Shown here: piece after piece, positions 8,564 through 18,059 of the stretch | How the letters are laid out: each line of letters begins with the position of its first letter | How positions within the stretch are numbered: the first letter of the stretch is position 1 | Assembly: GCA_022508485.1 (NCBI GenBank) | Contig: JAFLVD010000004.1 | Location: 48,946-112,945, forward strand | From: Clostridiales bacterium | Lineage (GTDB): Bacteria; Bacillota; Clostridia; Christensenellales; Pumilibacteraceae | Length of the DNA: 64,000 nucleotides | Direction: 5' to 3' | Notes under the pieces: generated by a model | Seen by the model: the letters and a program-made list of their open reading frames with translations, nothing else | Database searches by the model: none | Told to the model about the DNA's origin: nothing | Made by a program: the position numbers and the translations under genes

Positions 8564-9237
8564 TCGTTCACCTCGGCAACAAGAAATCCGTCCGCCTCGC
8601 ACTCTTTCATAAACTCGTCGCTGTCAAAGTGCATTAGGCAGACCTTATCCCTTATGGGCGTGGGGAACGCGCGTTTAAGCTCGCTTATATGCGTATGAAT
8701 GGGCGAGGACGAGCAGGTTGCTTCGTGGTAAATGCGGTCTATTTTGCCGCTGTTAAGCTCGTTTACCGCGCGAGGATTTATTTTGCACGTGTCGCCGCTG
8801 TAAAAAAAGGAAAACTCGCCGTAAAAGAAAAATCCGTAGCTGAAAGGTATGTGCTTTTGAGGCACGCAGTCTATTTTATAGCCGGCAAGCTCATTGGGCA
8901 CTTGTTCTATTTCGAACGGAAAGTCGACGCCGGTAAGCTTTAACAGCTGTTTAAGCCGTGCCGCCCTCGGATAGAAGATGTGAAACTCTTTATGTAAAAA
9001 TTTTTCGTTATAGTAAATAAGCGCTTCGAGCGAGCCGATGTGGTCGCTGTGCGTGTGGGTAATAAAGACGCAGATTTTATCCGCCTTTGTCAGTACGCCA
9101 AGCTTTATAAGGCGGTTGCAAATGCTCTCGCCGCAGTCGAAAATAATGAGCGTTTCTTCCGAAAAGAAGTATGCGGCAGTGTTGTACGCGCCGTAGTGAA
9201 AGGCAGACCCGTTCCCGAGAAAAGTCAGTTCGTTCAT
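8560..9237 (-). CDS. MBL-fold metallo-hydrolase paired with the TIR-STAND gene
   Basis: 225-residue metallo-beta-lactamase-fold protein of the RNase Z/phosphodiesterase-like type. Metal ligands are visible: HTHSDH at 61-66, H129, D149 in YSGDT and H203. No signal peptide, so cytoplasmic. The start at 9237 has GGAGG ten bases upstream; an extension to 9294 lacks such a site. It is the first gene of a three-gene operon behind its own promoter and is joined to the TIR-STAND gene by an ATGA overlap. MBL-fold genes accompany some STAND defence systems (type I AVAST, from memory), so a role in processing a nucleotide signal or RNA is a reasonable inference, not shown. Confidence 0.85.
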   Translation of the reverse strand: MNELTFLGNGSAFHYGAYNTAAYFFSEETLIIFDCGESICNRLIKLGVLTKADKICVFITHTHSDHIGSLEALIYYNEKFLHKEFHIFYPRAARLKQLLKLTGVDFPFEIEQVPNELAGYKIDCVPQKHIPFSYGFFFYGEFSFFYSGDTCKINPRAVNELNSGKIDRIYHEATCSSSPIHTHISELKRAFPTPIRDKVCLMHFDSDEFMKECEADGFLVAEVNE

Positions 9238-9296
9238 CAGCGTTTTTCCTCCGTTGTCAGACGTCGTAATCGCGTAGTTATTTTTACGGCGCATCT

Positions 9297-9325
9297 ATTT
9301 TAGCACAGCCGCACGGAAAAATCAA
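9297..9325 (-). promoter_or_regulatory. Promoter of the MBL/TIR-STAND/IMPase operon
   Basis: Minus strand TTGATT (9320-9325), 17-base spacer, TAAAAT (9297-9302), about 60 bases upstream of the MBL start. It is the only good promoter seen ahead of the three genes. Confidence 0.6.
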
Positions 9326-9367
9326 GATATGGAGTGTTTTTTGTGCGCCGCTTTTTGCAAATACCTC

Positions 9368-9397
9368 TTGCAAACGCAATGCCGCTTATGCTATAAT
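9368..9397 (+). promoter_or_regulatory. Promoter of the SGNH lipoprotein pair
   Basis: TTGCAA (9368-9373), 18-base spacer, TATAAT (9392-9397), about 30 bases before the GTG start at 9427. It is divergent from the immune-type operon. Confidence 0.65.
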
Positions 9398-9426
9398 CGT
9401 GTAAACATATTATTGCGAGGGAAATT

Positions 9427-10791
9427 GTGAAAATCAAAAAATGTTGTACGGCTGTTATTACTGCGCTTATAACGGCGACGCTGTTTTGCGCAGCCACCGT
9501 ATCGTGCGGAGAGCGCGGCGACGAAAAGAATCCGCCGCACGAAATTCCGTATAACGCGTTTTACGACGCCGATAACTGGGAAACCATGACGAATAACTCG
9601 GGCGCGTCGCTCGATACGGGCGAGAAGCCGGTGTCGCTGTACGACGGCTCTATAAGGTTTTTCCGCGCGAACCAAGCGTACGAGCTTGGCGATAAGTCTA
9701 ACGATACCGTTTCGTTTTTATTAAAAGCGACGCACGATTTTTCGATTTGGCTTAATTCAAGCTCTAAGGACAACGGCGTAAATAACAGCTACCGTCTTGT
9801 TCATGCGAATAACGAGCTTTCCCTCGTCGTTTCGGATAAGCCGAACGAGGCGGCGGTTGTTTCCTCTACATACGAGTCGGGGCAGTGGAACAGGTTCGAT
9901 ATAGATTTTATCACCGAAAACAACGTAACGCGCATTGTCGTTAACGTAAACGACGAGCCGGCGGCGCTTTCGCCGGGCAAAAACATATCCGAAGTCAAAG
10001 TGGAAAACGACATACTGTTCCATTACGCGCCCGAAAGCTTTAAAACCGGCGGCTGGTTTGCCGTCAAGGTTTGGGACGCTTGCGACTACGTTCAACTTAA
10101 GCCGGTAGAGCTTGCCGTCGAAGTAGACGTGCCTATCGTCGCGGTGATAGGCGACTCGATTACCGAAGGGTCGGGCGCAACAAACGCATATACCGACAGT
10201 TATCCGTCGCAAATGCAAAAAATGCTCGGAAAGGACTACAACGTTATCAACTTCGGAAAGAGCGGCCGCACCGCGCGCACGGACCTGCCTTCGGACGGAA
10301 GCGCCCCAGTGGGCTGGCTCGACAACTTGCAGTGGCAGGGCGTAAAGGCTATCGTGCCCGACATTGCCATAATCAACATAGGCACCAACGATTCGAAAAC
10401 GTCGCTCAATCCCAAAACAACGGCGGAAAACTTTAAGGAAGCGTACGAGCGCATTATCGACGAGGTGCTTAAAGTAAATCCCAAAACAAAAATATACCTT
10501 TGTACGTCCGCCTATGCGTATTCTTCCGCCTATGCCATAAACAACGGCAACATAGAAAGCATAATCGTTCCGGTGCAAAAGCAGGTGGCGGAAGAGCGCG
10601 GATATCCGATAATCGATATTCACGAGATAACAAAAAACAAGTCGGCGCTTTTCCCGGACGGAATTCACCCTAACTCGAAGGGGTACACCATGCTTGCCGA
10701 GGTGTTTACTAAGGTTATTAAGGACGGCGTTTCTTCGCTTACGAGCGAGTTTTTGGACGACGTCAACGCGCGCTACAACGACGAGGCGTAA
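9427..10791 (+). CDS. SGNH/GDSL-family esterase lipoprotein, first copy
   Basis: Predicted exported lipoprotein of 454 residues: a charged N-terminus, a hydrophobic stretch and a lipobox-like TVSC near residue 27. Residues 30-230 form a beta-rich N-terminal domain, followed by an SGNH hydrolase domain with GDSITEGSG (S244), GTND and DGIHPN (D411, H414) giving the Ser-Asp-His set. Relatives deacetylate xylan, other glycans or sialic acids; the substrate is not readable here. Translation starts at GTG behind GAGGG. Eleven bases separate it from a second SGNH gene, so the two form an operon. Confidence 0.85.
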   Translation: MKIKKCCTAVITALITATLFCAATVSCGERGDEKNPPHEIPYNAFYDADNWETMTNNSGASLDTGEKPVSLYDGSIRFFRANQAYELGDKSNDTVSFLLKATHDFSIWLNSSSKDNGVNNSYRLVHANNELSLVVSDKPNEAAVVSSTYESGQWNRFDIDFITENNVTRIVVNVNDEPAALSPGKNISEVKVENDILFHYAPESFKTGGWFAVKVWDACDYVQLKPVELAVEVDVPIVAVIGDSITEGSGATNAYTDSYPSQMQKMLGKDYNVINFGKSGRTARTDLPSDGSAPVGWLDNLQWQGVKAIVPDIAIINIGTNDSKTSLNPKTTAENFKEAYERIIDEVLKVNPKTKIYLCTSAYAYSSAYAINNGNIESIIVPVQKQVAEERGYPIIDIHEITKNKSALFPDGIHPNSKGYTMLAEVFTKVIKDGVSSLTSEFLDDVNARYNDEA

Positions 10792-10802
10792 AGGGGAATA
10801 TA

Positions 10803-11753
10803 ATGAAAAAGCTTTTGTTTGTAGCGGCGGCGGCCGCGCTTCTCGTGCCGACGGCGGCTTGCTCGCAAAAAACGGCGACTCAGTCGGGCGACGTTTCGCC
10901 TATTACGAAAGGATACTTTTCGGGACTTGCCGCCGCAAACTCGGTTACGGTTAATCTCGACGACTACGTACAAAAGAACGGAACCTCGGTTTCCTATACC
11001 GCGTCCGGCGATAACGACGAAATAGTGGGTTTGACGGTGAACGGCAGCGAGCTTACGGTTACGCTTAACGGCGGCGAGGGCGTCGCCACCGTTACGGTAA
11101 ACGTCAATTCCGACGGAAAGAAGGCTTTTACTATGTCGTTTTCGGTTTCCGTATTTAAATGCGAACGCGTCGCGTGCATAGGCGATAGTCTTACGTACGG
11201 CCACGCCTGGCATAACGAGTCTTACCCCGTGTACCTGCAAGAGCTACTGGGCGGCGGTGTCGAGGTAAAAAACTTCGGCGTTAATGGTTCCGCGGTTACT
11301 AACCGCAACGAGAGCGGTTACAAGCTTAAATACGACACGTTAAAGGAGTATTCAGACAGTATTGCGTTTAAGCCCGATATTGCGGTTATTATGCTTGGGT
11401 CTAACGACGGCTACAACTGGAATGGGGCCGAACCCACCTTCGACGCCGAATACGAAAAGCTTGTCGAGTCGTACTTTACAAACGGCGCCGATCGGGTGGT
11501 TTTGCTTACCGCGCCGCCCACGCTCGAAAACAACGCGTTTAATATTTCGGACGACGTTTTAAAAACCGAGGTGTGTCCGAGACAGCGACAGCTTTCGGAG
11601 TCGCTCGGCACTCCGCTCGTCGACCTTAGGGAAGTACTCGAAGCGCTCGACGATTTGGGGCCGCTTTACCGTCCGGGCGACGGTGTGCATTTTTCGGTAG
11701 AGGGCGCAAAAAAGGTCGCCTCTACCGTCCGCGACGCCTTAATAAAGCTGTAA
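10803..11753 (+). CDS. SGNH/GDSL-family esterase lipoprotein, second copy
   Basis: 316-residue predicted lipoprotein with lipobox TAAC around residue 20, then a short beta-sandwich-like region (about 35-120) and an SGNH hydrolase domain: GDSLTYG with S129, GSND, and DGVH with D293/H296. It shares the fold and order of domains with the gene before it but is shorter and clearly diverged, suggesting an old duplication or two substrates. ATG is preceded by AGGGG. No terminator was seen before Hen1, whose start is 72 bases on. Confidence 0.85.
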   Translation: MKKLLFVAAAAALLVPTAACSQKTATQSGDVSPITKGYFSGLAAANSVTVNLDDYVQKNGTSVSYTASGDNDEIVGLTVNGSELTVTLNGGEGVATVTVNVNSDGKKAFTMSFSVSVFKCERVACIGDSLTYGHAWHNESYPVYLQELLGGGVEVKNFGVNGSAVTNRNESGYKLKYDTLKEYSDSIAFKPDIAVIMLGSNDGYNWNGAEPTFDAEYEKLVESYFTNGADRVVLLTAPPTLENNAFNISDDVLKTEVCPRQRQLSESLGTPLVDLREVLEALDDLGPLYRPGDGVHFSVEGAKKVASTVRDALIKL

Positions 11754-11825
11754 CAACCTCGGTAAAGTTATATGCTTTTGGCGCAAAATAAGCGCTTTAA
11801 TTACATGTAAATAGAGAGAGAAAAT

Positions 11826-13217
11826 ATGTTACTTACAATAACCTACGAAGGAAAAAATACACAGGAACTCGGATTTTTGTTGTATAAAAATCCGAACAAG
11901 ACGCAGCAGTTTGAATTAAGCTACGGAAAAGCGTACGTTTTTTATCCGGAAGTAAGCGATACCCGTACGACCGCGGCGCTTCTTATTGATATCGACCCAA
12001 TCGACCTTGCAAGAGGTAAGCTCGGATCTTCCGTCGGCGGACTTTTCGATTACGTCAACGACAGACCGTACGCTTCGACCTCGTTTTTGAGTACCGCAAT
12101 TTCGCGCGTTTTCGGCACGGCCATGAGCGGAAAGTGCGAAGGCAGACAAGCCCTTGCCGACGCGCCGTTAAAGCTTACGGCGCGCATTTACTCGATTCGG
12201 GACGGCGGCGAGGACGACCTTGCGGCACAGCTTTTCGAACCGCTCGGATATACTGTCCGAACGGAGAGGACCGTGCTTGACGAAAGATTTCCAGAATGGG
12301 GAAGGTCGCCGTACGTTAACCTAACGGTAAGCGGCACGGTAAAGCTGTCCGTGCTGTTAAACCAGCTTTACGTGCTTATTCCCGTATTCGACAGGCAAAA
12401 GCATTACTACATGTCCGAGGACGAAATCCATAAGCTTATCGATCACGGCGAGGGCTGGCTTAGCGCCCACCCTCAAAGAGAGAAAATAGCGCACAGATAT
12501 TTTAACGCGAAAAGAAGCTATGCAAAAAAGGCGCTCGACGTTTTGCTTGCCGACGAGGCGGACGAATCGGACAAGGCGGAAGAGGAAACGGCCGAGGAAA
12601 AGGTTGTCCGTTCGCCGCTAAACGCGTTAAGAATGGAAAGCGTAAAGTCTGCCGTTCTTTTAAGCGGCGCGACAAGCGTAATAGACCTCGGGTGTGGGGA
12701 ATGTCGGCTTACGGCGCTACTTCTTAACGAGCCGCAAATAAAAAAGATTACCGCTTGCGATGTGTCGGTAAGCGTGCTCGAAAAGGGCGCGCAAAGGCTA
12801 AATATCGACCGAATGCCGAAGTACAAGCAGGATAAATTGACGCTTATGCAAGCTTCGCTTACGTATAGGGACAAAAGGTTCGAGGGCTTCGACTGCGCGT
12901 GCGTTATAGAGGTTATTGAGCACATAGAGCCCGCGCGCATACCGGCGTTCGAGCGCTCGGTGTTCGAGTTCGCCGCGCCTCGGACTGTTATTGTTACGAC
13001 GCCTAACAAGGAATATAACACGGTTTACGAGAAGATGCAAGAGGATGCCATGCGTCACGGCGACCACCGTTTCGAGTGGACGAGAGCGGAGTTTAAGAAA
13101 TGGACGGAACACGTTTGCAGTGTGTTTGGATATTCGTGCGAGATAAGCGGAATAGGCGAGAGCGACGAAAGGTACGGAACGCCTACGCAGATGGGGGTGT
13201 TTACAAAAAATGGATAA
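11826..13217 (+). CDS. hen1: Hen1, RNA 3'-terminal ribose 2'-O-methyltransferase
   Basis: Bacterial Hen1, 463 residues. It methylates the 2'-OH at the 3' end of a cleaved RNA during repair, which protects the sealed site from being cut again by the same ribotoxin. The N-terminal half is the bacterial Hen1 domain; the C-terminal methyltransferase has the SAM motif DLGCGE near 286 and the metal-binding residues E362/E365/H366 (EVIEH) and H411/H414 (HGDH). The ATG follows AGAGAG. The gene overlaps pnkp by 8 bases, as in other Pnkp/Hen1 operons. No regulator lies beside it. Confidence 0.95.
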   Translation: MLLTITYEGKNTQELGFLLYKNPNKTQQFELSYGKAYVFYPEVSDTRTTAALLIDIDPIDLARGKLGSSVGGLFDYVNDRPYASTSFLSTAISRVFGTAMSGKCEGRQALADAPLKLTARIYSIRDGGEDDLAAQLFEPLGYTVRTERTVLDERFPEWGRSPYVNLTVSGTVKLSVLLNQLYVLIPVFDRQKHYYMSEDEIHKLIDHGEGWLSAHPQREKIAHRYFNAKRSYAKKALDVLLADEADESDKAEEETAEEKVVRSPLNALRMESVKSAVLLSGATSVIDLGCGECRLTALLLNEPQIKKITACDVSVSVLEKGAQRLNIDRMPKYKQDKLTLMQASLTYRDKRFEGFDCACVIEVIEHIEPARIPAFERSVFEFAAPRTVIVTTPNKEYNTVYEKMQEDAMRHGDHRFEWTRAEFKKWTEHVCSVFGYSCEISGIGESDERYGTPTQMGVFTKNG

Positions 13218-15786
13218 AGATAAATATATATTAGAGCTTCCCGAGTTTTGCCTTGTTGCTTTGGTCGGTTCCACGTCCTCGGGCAAAAGCAGCTTTGCGA
13301 AAAAGCATTTTAAGCCGACGGAGATACTGTCGTCAGACTTTTTCAGAGGAATGGTGTGCGATGACGAAAACGACCAGAGCATTTCCGCCGACGCTTTTTC
13401 GTTGCTTCATTTTGCGGCGGAAAAGCGGCTTAAAAACATGAAGCTTACCGTAATAGACGCTACAAACATTCAGCAAAACGCAAGAAAACAAATAATCGAC
13501 CTTGCAAAAGAACAAAACGTTCACGCGGCGGCGATAGTTTTAAACCTTCCCGAAGCGATTATGCAAGAGCGGAACAAAGCCCGTCCCGACAGGAATTTTC
13601 CCGAACGAGTTATTAAACAGCACTGCCGCGAGGTAAAGCAGAGCATAAAATCTCTTAAAAAAGAAGGGTTTCGTTTCGTATACGTAATCAATTCGCTCGA
13701 GCAGCTTGAGTCCGTAGAGATTGTCCGCACCAAGCTTTGGAATGATAAGCGCGACGAACACGGGCCTTTTGATGTGATAGGCGATATTCACGGCTGCTAC
13801 GACGAGCTTGAACTTTTACTCGGTAAGCTCGGTTACGAAAAGAAAGACGGCGTGTATTCTCATTCGCAAGGCAGAAAAGTCGCCTTTCTCGGCGATTTTT
13901 GCGACAGAGGACCGAGAAACGCCGACGTGCTTCGTCTCGTAATGGACATGGTAAAATCGGGTAATGCCATAGCCGTGCCCGGAAACCACGACGTCAAGCT
14001 ACTGAAATATCTTAAAGGCAAAGATATCGCATTGACTCACGGCATAGATCTTACCATTGCCGAGCTTAACGAAAAAGGGGAAGAGTTTAAAAACGAGGTC
14101 GCTTTATTTATCGACGGGCTCATCAGTCATTACGTTCTGGACGGCGGTAAGCTTGTTATCGCTCACGCCGGACTCAAACAGGAATACATAGGTCGCGGAT
14201 CCGCAAAGGTCAGAGAGTTCTGTCTTTACGGCGAGACGACGGGCGAGCTCGATACCTACGGCCTTCCGTGCAGGCTCGATTGGGCGGCGGACTACCGCGG
14301 CCACGCTACGGTGGTGTACGGGCACATAGCGTCGAGAGAGGTGCGAGCGCAAAACGGAACGTACTGCATAGACACGGGCTGTGTTTTCGGCGGAAAGCTG
14401 ACGGCATACCGCTATCCCGAAAGGACGATCGAAAGCGTTAATGCGCTTAAAGTGTACTGCGAGCCGACTAAGCCGCTCGACGAACAAATTGACGAGAGCA
14501 TGGGCGATATGCTTACCGTTGGTGATTTTAACCGTAAAATGCATATTGCCACCGAGCTGATGCCGTCCATAGACGTTCACGAAAACAACGCCGCGGCGGC
14601 TTTGGAAATAATGTCGCGCTATGCCGCCGATCCGCATTGGCTTATTTACCTTCCGCCTACAATGTCGCCGTGCGAAACGAGTAACCTCGACGAGTATCTC
14701 GAACACCCCGTTCAGGCGTTCGACTACTATGCCAAAAGCGGCATAACGCAGGTGGTCTGCGAAAAGAAACACATGGGCTCGCGCGCCGTGATTGTGCTGT
14801 GCAAAAACGGCGGAGTTGCCAAAAACCGTTTCGGCGTTTCGGACGGAACGACGGGTATAGTTTACACACGAACGGGCAGGCGGTTTTTCGACGACTCGGC
14901 AACCGAACAAGCGGTGCTCGAAAGGCTTAACCGCGTCCTCGACTCGACCGGGTTTTGGACTGATTTCGATACGGATTGGGTTTGCCTGGATACAGAGCTT
15001 ATGCCCTGGTCGGAAAAGGCGATTGCGCTTATCCGCAGTCAGTACGCGCCTACTGGAAACGCGGCAACGGGAAGCATTTCCGTCGCGGTCGAGCTTCTCG
15101 AAAAAACGTGCGGAAGCGGAAAGTCCGTCCCTAATGCAACTGACGGATCTGACAGAAGCGTCGACCCGAGCGATATTTTAAAGCGCTACACCGGCAAGCT
15201 TTCCGACATTGAAAAATACGTTAAGGCATACCGCGAGTATTGCTGGACAGTTAACGGCATAGACGATTACCGCATTGCGCCGTTCCATATTCTTGCGACA
15301 GAGGGTAAGGTTTTCACGTCCGAAAAGCACGTTTGGCACATGGAAACAATAAAAAGGTACATGACCGGCGTCGACCCTATTTTTATGGAAACGCCGTATA
15401 TCTGCGTAAATACGGAGGACGAGGAAAGCGTTAAGGCCGGCGTTGACTGGTGGCTTAACCTAACCGCAAGCGGCGGCGAGGGAATGGTCGTTAAACCCGA
15501 AACGTACACCGCAAAGCAGGGCGCAAAGCTTTTGCAGCCTGCTGTAAAGTGTAGAGGCAGGGAATATCTCAGGATTATTTACGGCGCGGAGTATCTCGAA
15601 AAGCAGCATTTGGACAGGCTGAAGGTGCGCTCGCTTAACCGTAAACGCGCGCTCGCTTTACGGGAATTTTCGCTCGGTGTGGAAGCGCTATGTCGGTTTG
15701 TGAAGGGCGAGCCGCTTTACAGAGTTCACGAATGCGTATTCGGGGTGCTCGCTTTCGAGAGCGAGCCGGTGGACCCGAGACTTTAA
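13210..15786 (+). CDS. pnkp: Pnkp, polynucleotide kinase-phosphatase with ligase-like domain
   Basis: 858-residue three-domain RNA end-healing enzyme. Residues 1-170 are the 5'-kinase (Walker A GSTSSGKS at 20-27); 185-420 the metallophosphatase that removes 2',3'-cyclic phosphate (GDIHG near 191, GDFCDRG at 228, GNHD from 258); 470-858 the ligase-like adenylyltransferase, with the candidate nucleotidyl lysine K520 in KKHMGSR. Together with Hen1 it repairs and marks RNAs cut by ribotoxins, typically tRNAs. The ATG lies inside the end of hen1, so translation is coupled. Length and domain order match the Clostridium thermocellum enzyme family. Confidence 0.95.
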   Translation: MDKDKYILELPEFCLVALVGSTSSGKSSFAKKHFKPTEILSSDFFRGMVCDDENDQSISADAFSLLHFAAEKRLKNMKLTVIDATNIQQNARKQIIDLAKEQNVHAAAIVLNLPEAIMQERNKARPDRNFPERVIKQHCREVKQSIKSLKKEGFRFVYVINSLEQLESVEIVRTKLWNDKRDEHGPFDVIGDIHGCYDELELLLGKLGYEKKDGVYSHSQGRKVAFLGDFCDRGPRNADVLRLVMDMVKSGNAIAVPGNHDVKLLKYLKGKDIALTHGIDLTIAELNEKGEEFKNEVALFIDGLISHYVLDGGKLVIAHAGLKQEYIGRGSAKVREFCLYGETTGELDTYGLPCRLDWAADYRGHATVVYGHIASREVRAQNGTYCIDTGCVFGGKLTAYRYPERTIESVNALKVYCEPTKPLDEQIDESMGDMLTVGDFNRKMHIATELMPSIDVHENNAAAALEIMSRYAADPHWLIYLPPTMSPCETSNLDEYLEHPVQAFDYYAKSGITQVVCEKKHMGSRAVIVLCKNGGVAKNRFGVSDGTTGIVYTRTGRRFFDDSATEQAVLERLNRVLDSTGFWTDFDTDWVCLDTELMPWSEKAIALIRSQYAPTGNAATGSISVAVELLEKTCGSGKSVPNATDGSDRSVDPSDILKRYTGKLSDIEKYVKAYREYCWTVNGIDDYRIAPFHILATEGKVFTSEKHVWHMETIKRYMTGVDPIFMETPYICVNTEDEESVKAGVDWWLNLTASGGEGMVVKPETYTAKQGAKLLQPAVKCRGREYLRIIYGAEYLEKQHLDRLKVRSLNRKRALALREFSLGVEALCRFVKGEPLYRVHECVFGVLAFESEPVDPRL

Positions 15787-15804
15787 TCGGAAAGAGGTGG
15801 TGTT

Positions 15805-18033
15805 ATGAAGTTTACATTGCGTGGGGATACGGCGGTTTTCGGCGCCGGAAAGAATATGCGCGGCGTTCAGACGGACGGAAAAATCGTTCGGGTTTTCGAC
15901 TGCGCGGTTGAACTCGATCCGCTCGTAAAGCTCGATTTTAACCCCGTTCCGCCCGATATAGAGGGTGATAAGCTTGTTATCGGCGGTTATACTCTATGCG
16001 CCGACGAAAAAAAGCGGCTAACCGTACGAAACGGCGACGGCGCTGTCGTTTACAGCGATTACGCCGGCGATTCCGTGGTTAACGCCGATGACGGCGACAA
16101 TTCGATAGCCGAGCTCGAAGGGCATAAGGTCGAAAAGAAAATCGCCGAATTTTCAGCCAAAATCGATATACGCCTCGACGACGGCGCCGCCGTTTACGGC
16201 CTCGGCGATAAGGCGGCGGCGGTCGATAGGCGCGGGTACGAGTACGTTCAGTGGAACACGGACGACCCATCTCAACACAACGAAAACTACAAAAGCCTTT
16301 ATAAGTCGATTAACTTTGTCGTCGTTTCGGGAAAGAACGGCATGTTCGGGCTGTTCTGTCCATGCACGTACAGAACGGTGTTCAATATCGGTAAATACAA
16401 GCCCGACCTATTGTATATCGCGCAAGAGGGCGGAAAGCTCGATTATTACATTATCCTCGGCGACACTCCCAAAGAGATAGTAAGCGCGTACACCGCGCTC
16501 GTCGGAAGGCCCCTTCTTCCGCGGCTTAAAATGCTCGGGTTTCAGCAGTCGCGCTGGAGTTACGGATCGCAGGCGGAAGTGGAAGAGGTTGCGGAAAAGT
16601 TCGTTTCAAACGATCTTCCGCTCGACTATATTCATATCGATATTGACTACATGGACGGGTACAGAGTGTACACCGTCGACAAAAACAGGTTCCCCGACAT
16701 AAAGGGTTTAACCGAAAAGCTCGGGGGCATGGGCATAGAGCTTGTTTCCATTCTCGACCCCGGCGTTAAGTACGATACCGAGTACTTCGTGTATAAGCGT
16801 CTGGAACAAGAGGGCGGACTGGCGACGTATAACGGCGAGATTTACCATAACGAGGTGTGGCCGGGCGATTCCGTTTATCCCGATTATTTCGATATGGGCG
16901 TTTCCGAAGTGGTAGCCGAGTTTACCTCCGCCTTTATGGACGAGACGGGCGTTACCGGCATTTGGTGCGACATGAACGAACCGGCGTCGTTTAAAGGTCC
17001 GCTTCGGGACGACGTCATGTTCGGCGAATATCCGCACCGAAGAGTGCATAACCTTTACGGCGATTACATGGTTCGCGCCGTTTTCCGCGCGTTTGAGCAA
17101 AAGAATATCAGACCGTATATAATAACGCGCGCGTGCTTTGCTACTACGGCACGCTACACCACCGTGTGGAATGGCGACAATCAGTCGCTGTGGGCGCACC
17201 TTCGTTCGTCGCTGCCGCAGATAGCTACCATGAACCTATGCGGCTTTCCGCTCGACGGGGTGGATATAGGCGGTTTCGGCGGCGACTGCACCAAAGAGCT
17301 TGCCGTGCGCTGGATAGAGGCGAATATCTTTTCGCCGCTAATCAGAAACCATTCCGCGATAGGGTCAAGACGGCAAGAGCCTTACGCGTTCGACGGCGAG
17401 ACTCTTAACATATACAAAAAATTCCTGCGCCTTCGCTACGATTTGATTCCGTACCTTTACGACCTCGCTTACCGTGCGCACTTGTTCGGCGAGCCGATTG
17501 TAAGACCCATGTTTTACTCGTACCCCGACGATAAAAACTGCGCGAGGATAAGCGACGAGGTAATGATAGGCGACAGTCTTCTTTTGGCGCCCATACTCGA
17601 TTGCGGTGCGGAGGCTCGCGCCGTCTATTTCCCGGAAGGCAGGTGGAAGGGCTTTCCGGGCGTAAACGCGGATACGGAAAAGTATAAGCGCGGTTATGCG
17701 GCGATTAAAATTCCGCTCGATTCCACGGGACTTTTCTATAACCGTCATTGCATTATCCCCATGTACTCGGGACTTAATAATTTGAGCAAAAAGCCAAACG
17801 AGCTGATTGTTTTCCTCGGCGGCAAGAGCGCCGAATATATCAACTACGAGGACGATGGGAAGTCGGTCGGAGGCATGCACAACGAATATAAGATGACATT
17901 CGACGGAAAGATATTCACTCTTTCCGCGCTTATCCGCGAGTACGACACCGATTATAAAAAATTAACCGTCGTGCTTGACGGCAAGAAAACTACGGTCGAC
18001 TTCGATTACAAAATCGAATTAAAGATAAAATAA
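15805..18033 (+). CDS. Glycoside hydrolase family 31 (alpha-glucosidase type)
   Basis: 742-residue GH31 enzyme. The catalytic nucleophile is D389 in WCDMNE and the probable acid/base D458 in NGDNQS. N-terminal beta-sandwich (1-220), TIM barrel (about 230-610) and C-terminal beta domain follow the family layout. GH31 covers alpha-glucosidases, alpha-xylosidases and transglycosidases; alpha-glucosidase is the default. No signal peptide, so it acts inside the cell on imported oligosaccharides. The ATG follows AAAGAGGTGG and lies 18 bases after pnkp, so it may share its transcript although the functions differ. Confidence 0.92.
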   Translation: MKFTLRGDTAVFGAGKNMRGVQTDGKIVRVFDCAVELDPLVKLDFNPVPPDIEGDKLVIGGYTLCADEKKRLTVRNGDGAVVYSDYAGDSVVNADDGDNSIAELEGHKVEKKIAEFSAKIDIRLDDGAAVYGLGDKAAAVDRRGYEYVQWNTDDPSQHNENYKSLYKSINFVVVSGKNGMFGLFCPCTYRTVFNIGKYKPDLLYIAQEGGKLDYYIILGDTPKEIVSAYTALVGRPLLPRLKMLGFQQSRWSYGSQAEVEEVAEKFVSNDLPLDYIHIDIDYMDGYRVYTVDKNRFPDIKGLTEKLGGMGIELVSILDPGVKYDTEYFVYKRLEQEGGLATYNGEIYHNEVWPGDSVYPDYFDMGVSEVVAEFTSAFMDETGVTGIWCDMNEPASFKGPLRDDVMFGEYPHRRVHNLYGDYMVRAVFRAFEQKNIRPYIITRACFATTARYTTVWNGDNQSLWAHLRSSLPQIATMNLCGFPLDGVDIGGFGGDCTKELAVRWIEANIFSPLIRNHSAIGSRRQEPYAFDGETLNIYKKFLRLRYDLIPYLYDLAYRAHLFGEPIVRPMFYSYPDDKNCARISDEVMIGDSLLLAPILDCGAEARAVYFPEGRWKGFPGVNADTEKYKRGYAAIKIPLDSTGLFYNRHCIIPMYSGLNNLSKKPNELIVFLGGKSAEYINYEDDGKSVGGMHNEYKMTFDGKIFTLSALIREYDTDYKKLTVVLDGKKTTVDFDYKIELKIK

Positions 18034-18059
18034 AAGATAATAGAATAGCGGTTAGGCGC

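Noticed and set aside
4325-9300. Integrated island at tRNA-Leu
   Set aside because: The tRNA gene is next to defence-like genes, but there is no integrase and I could not find a second copy of the tRNA 3' end as an attachment site.
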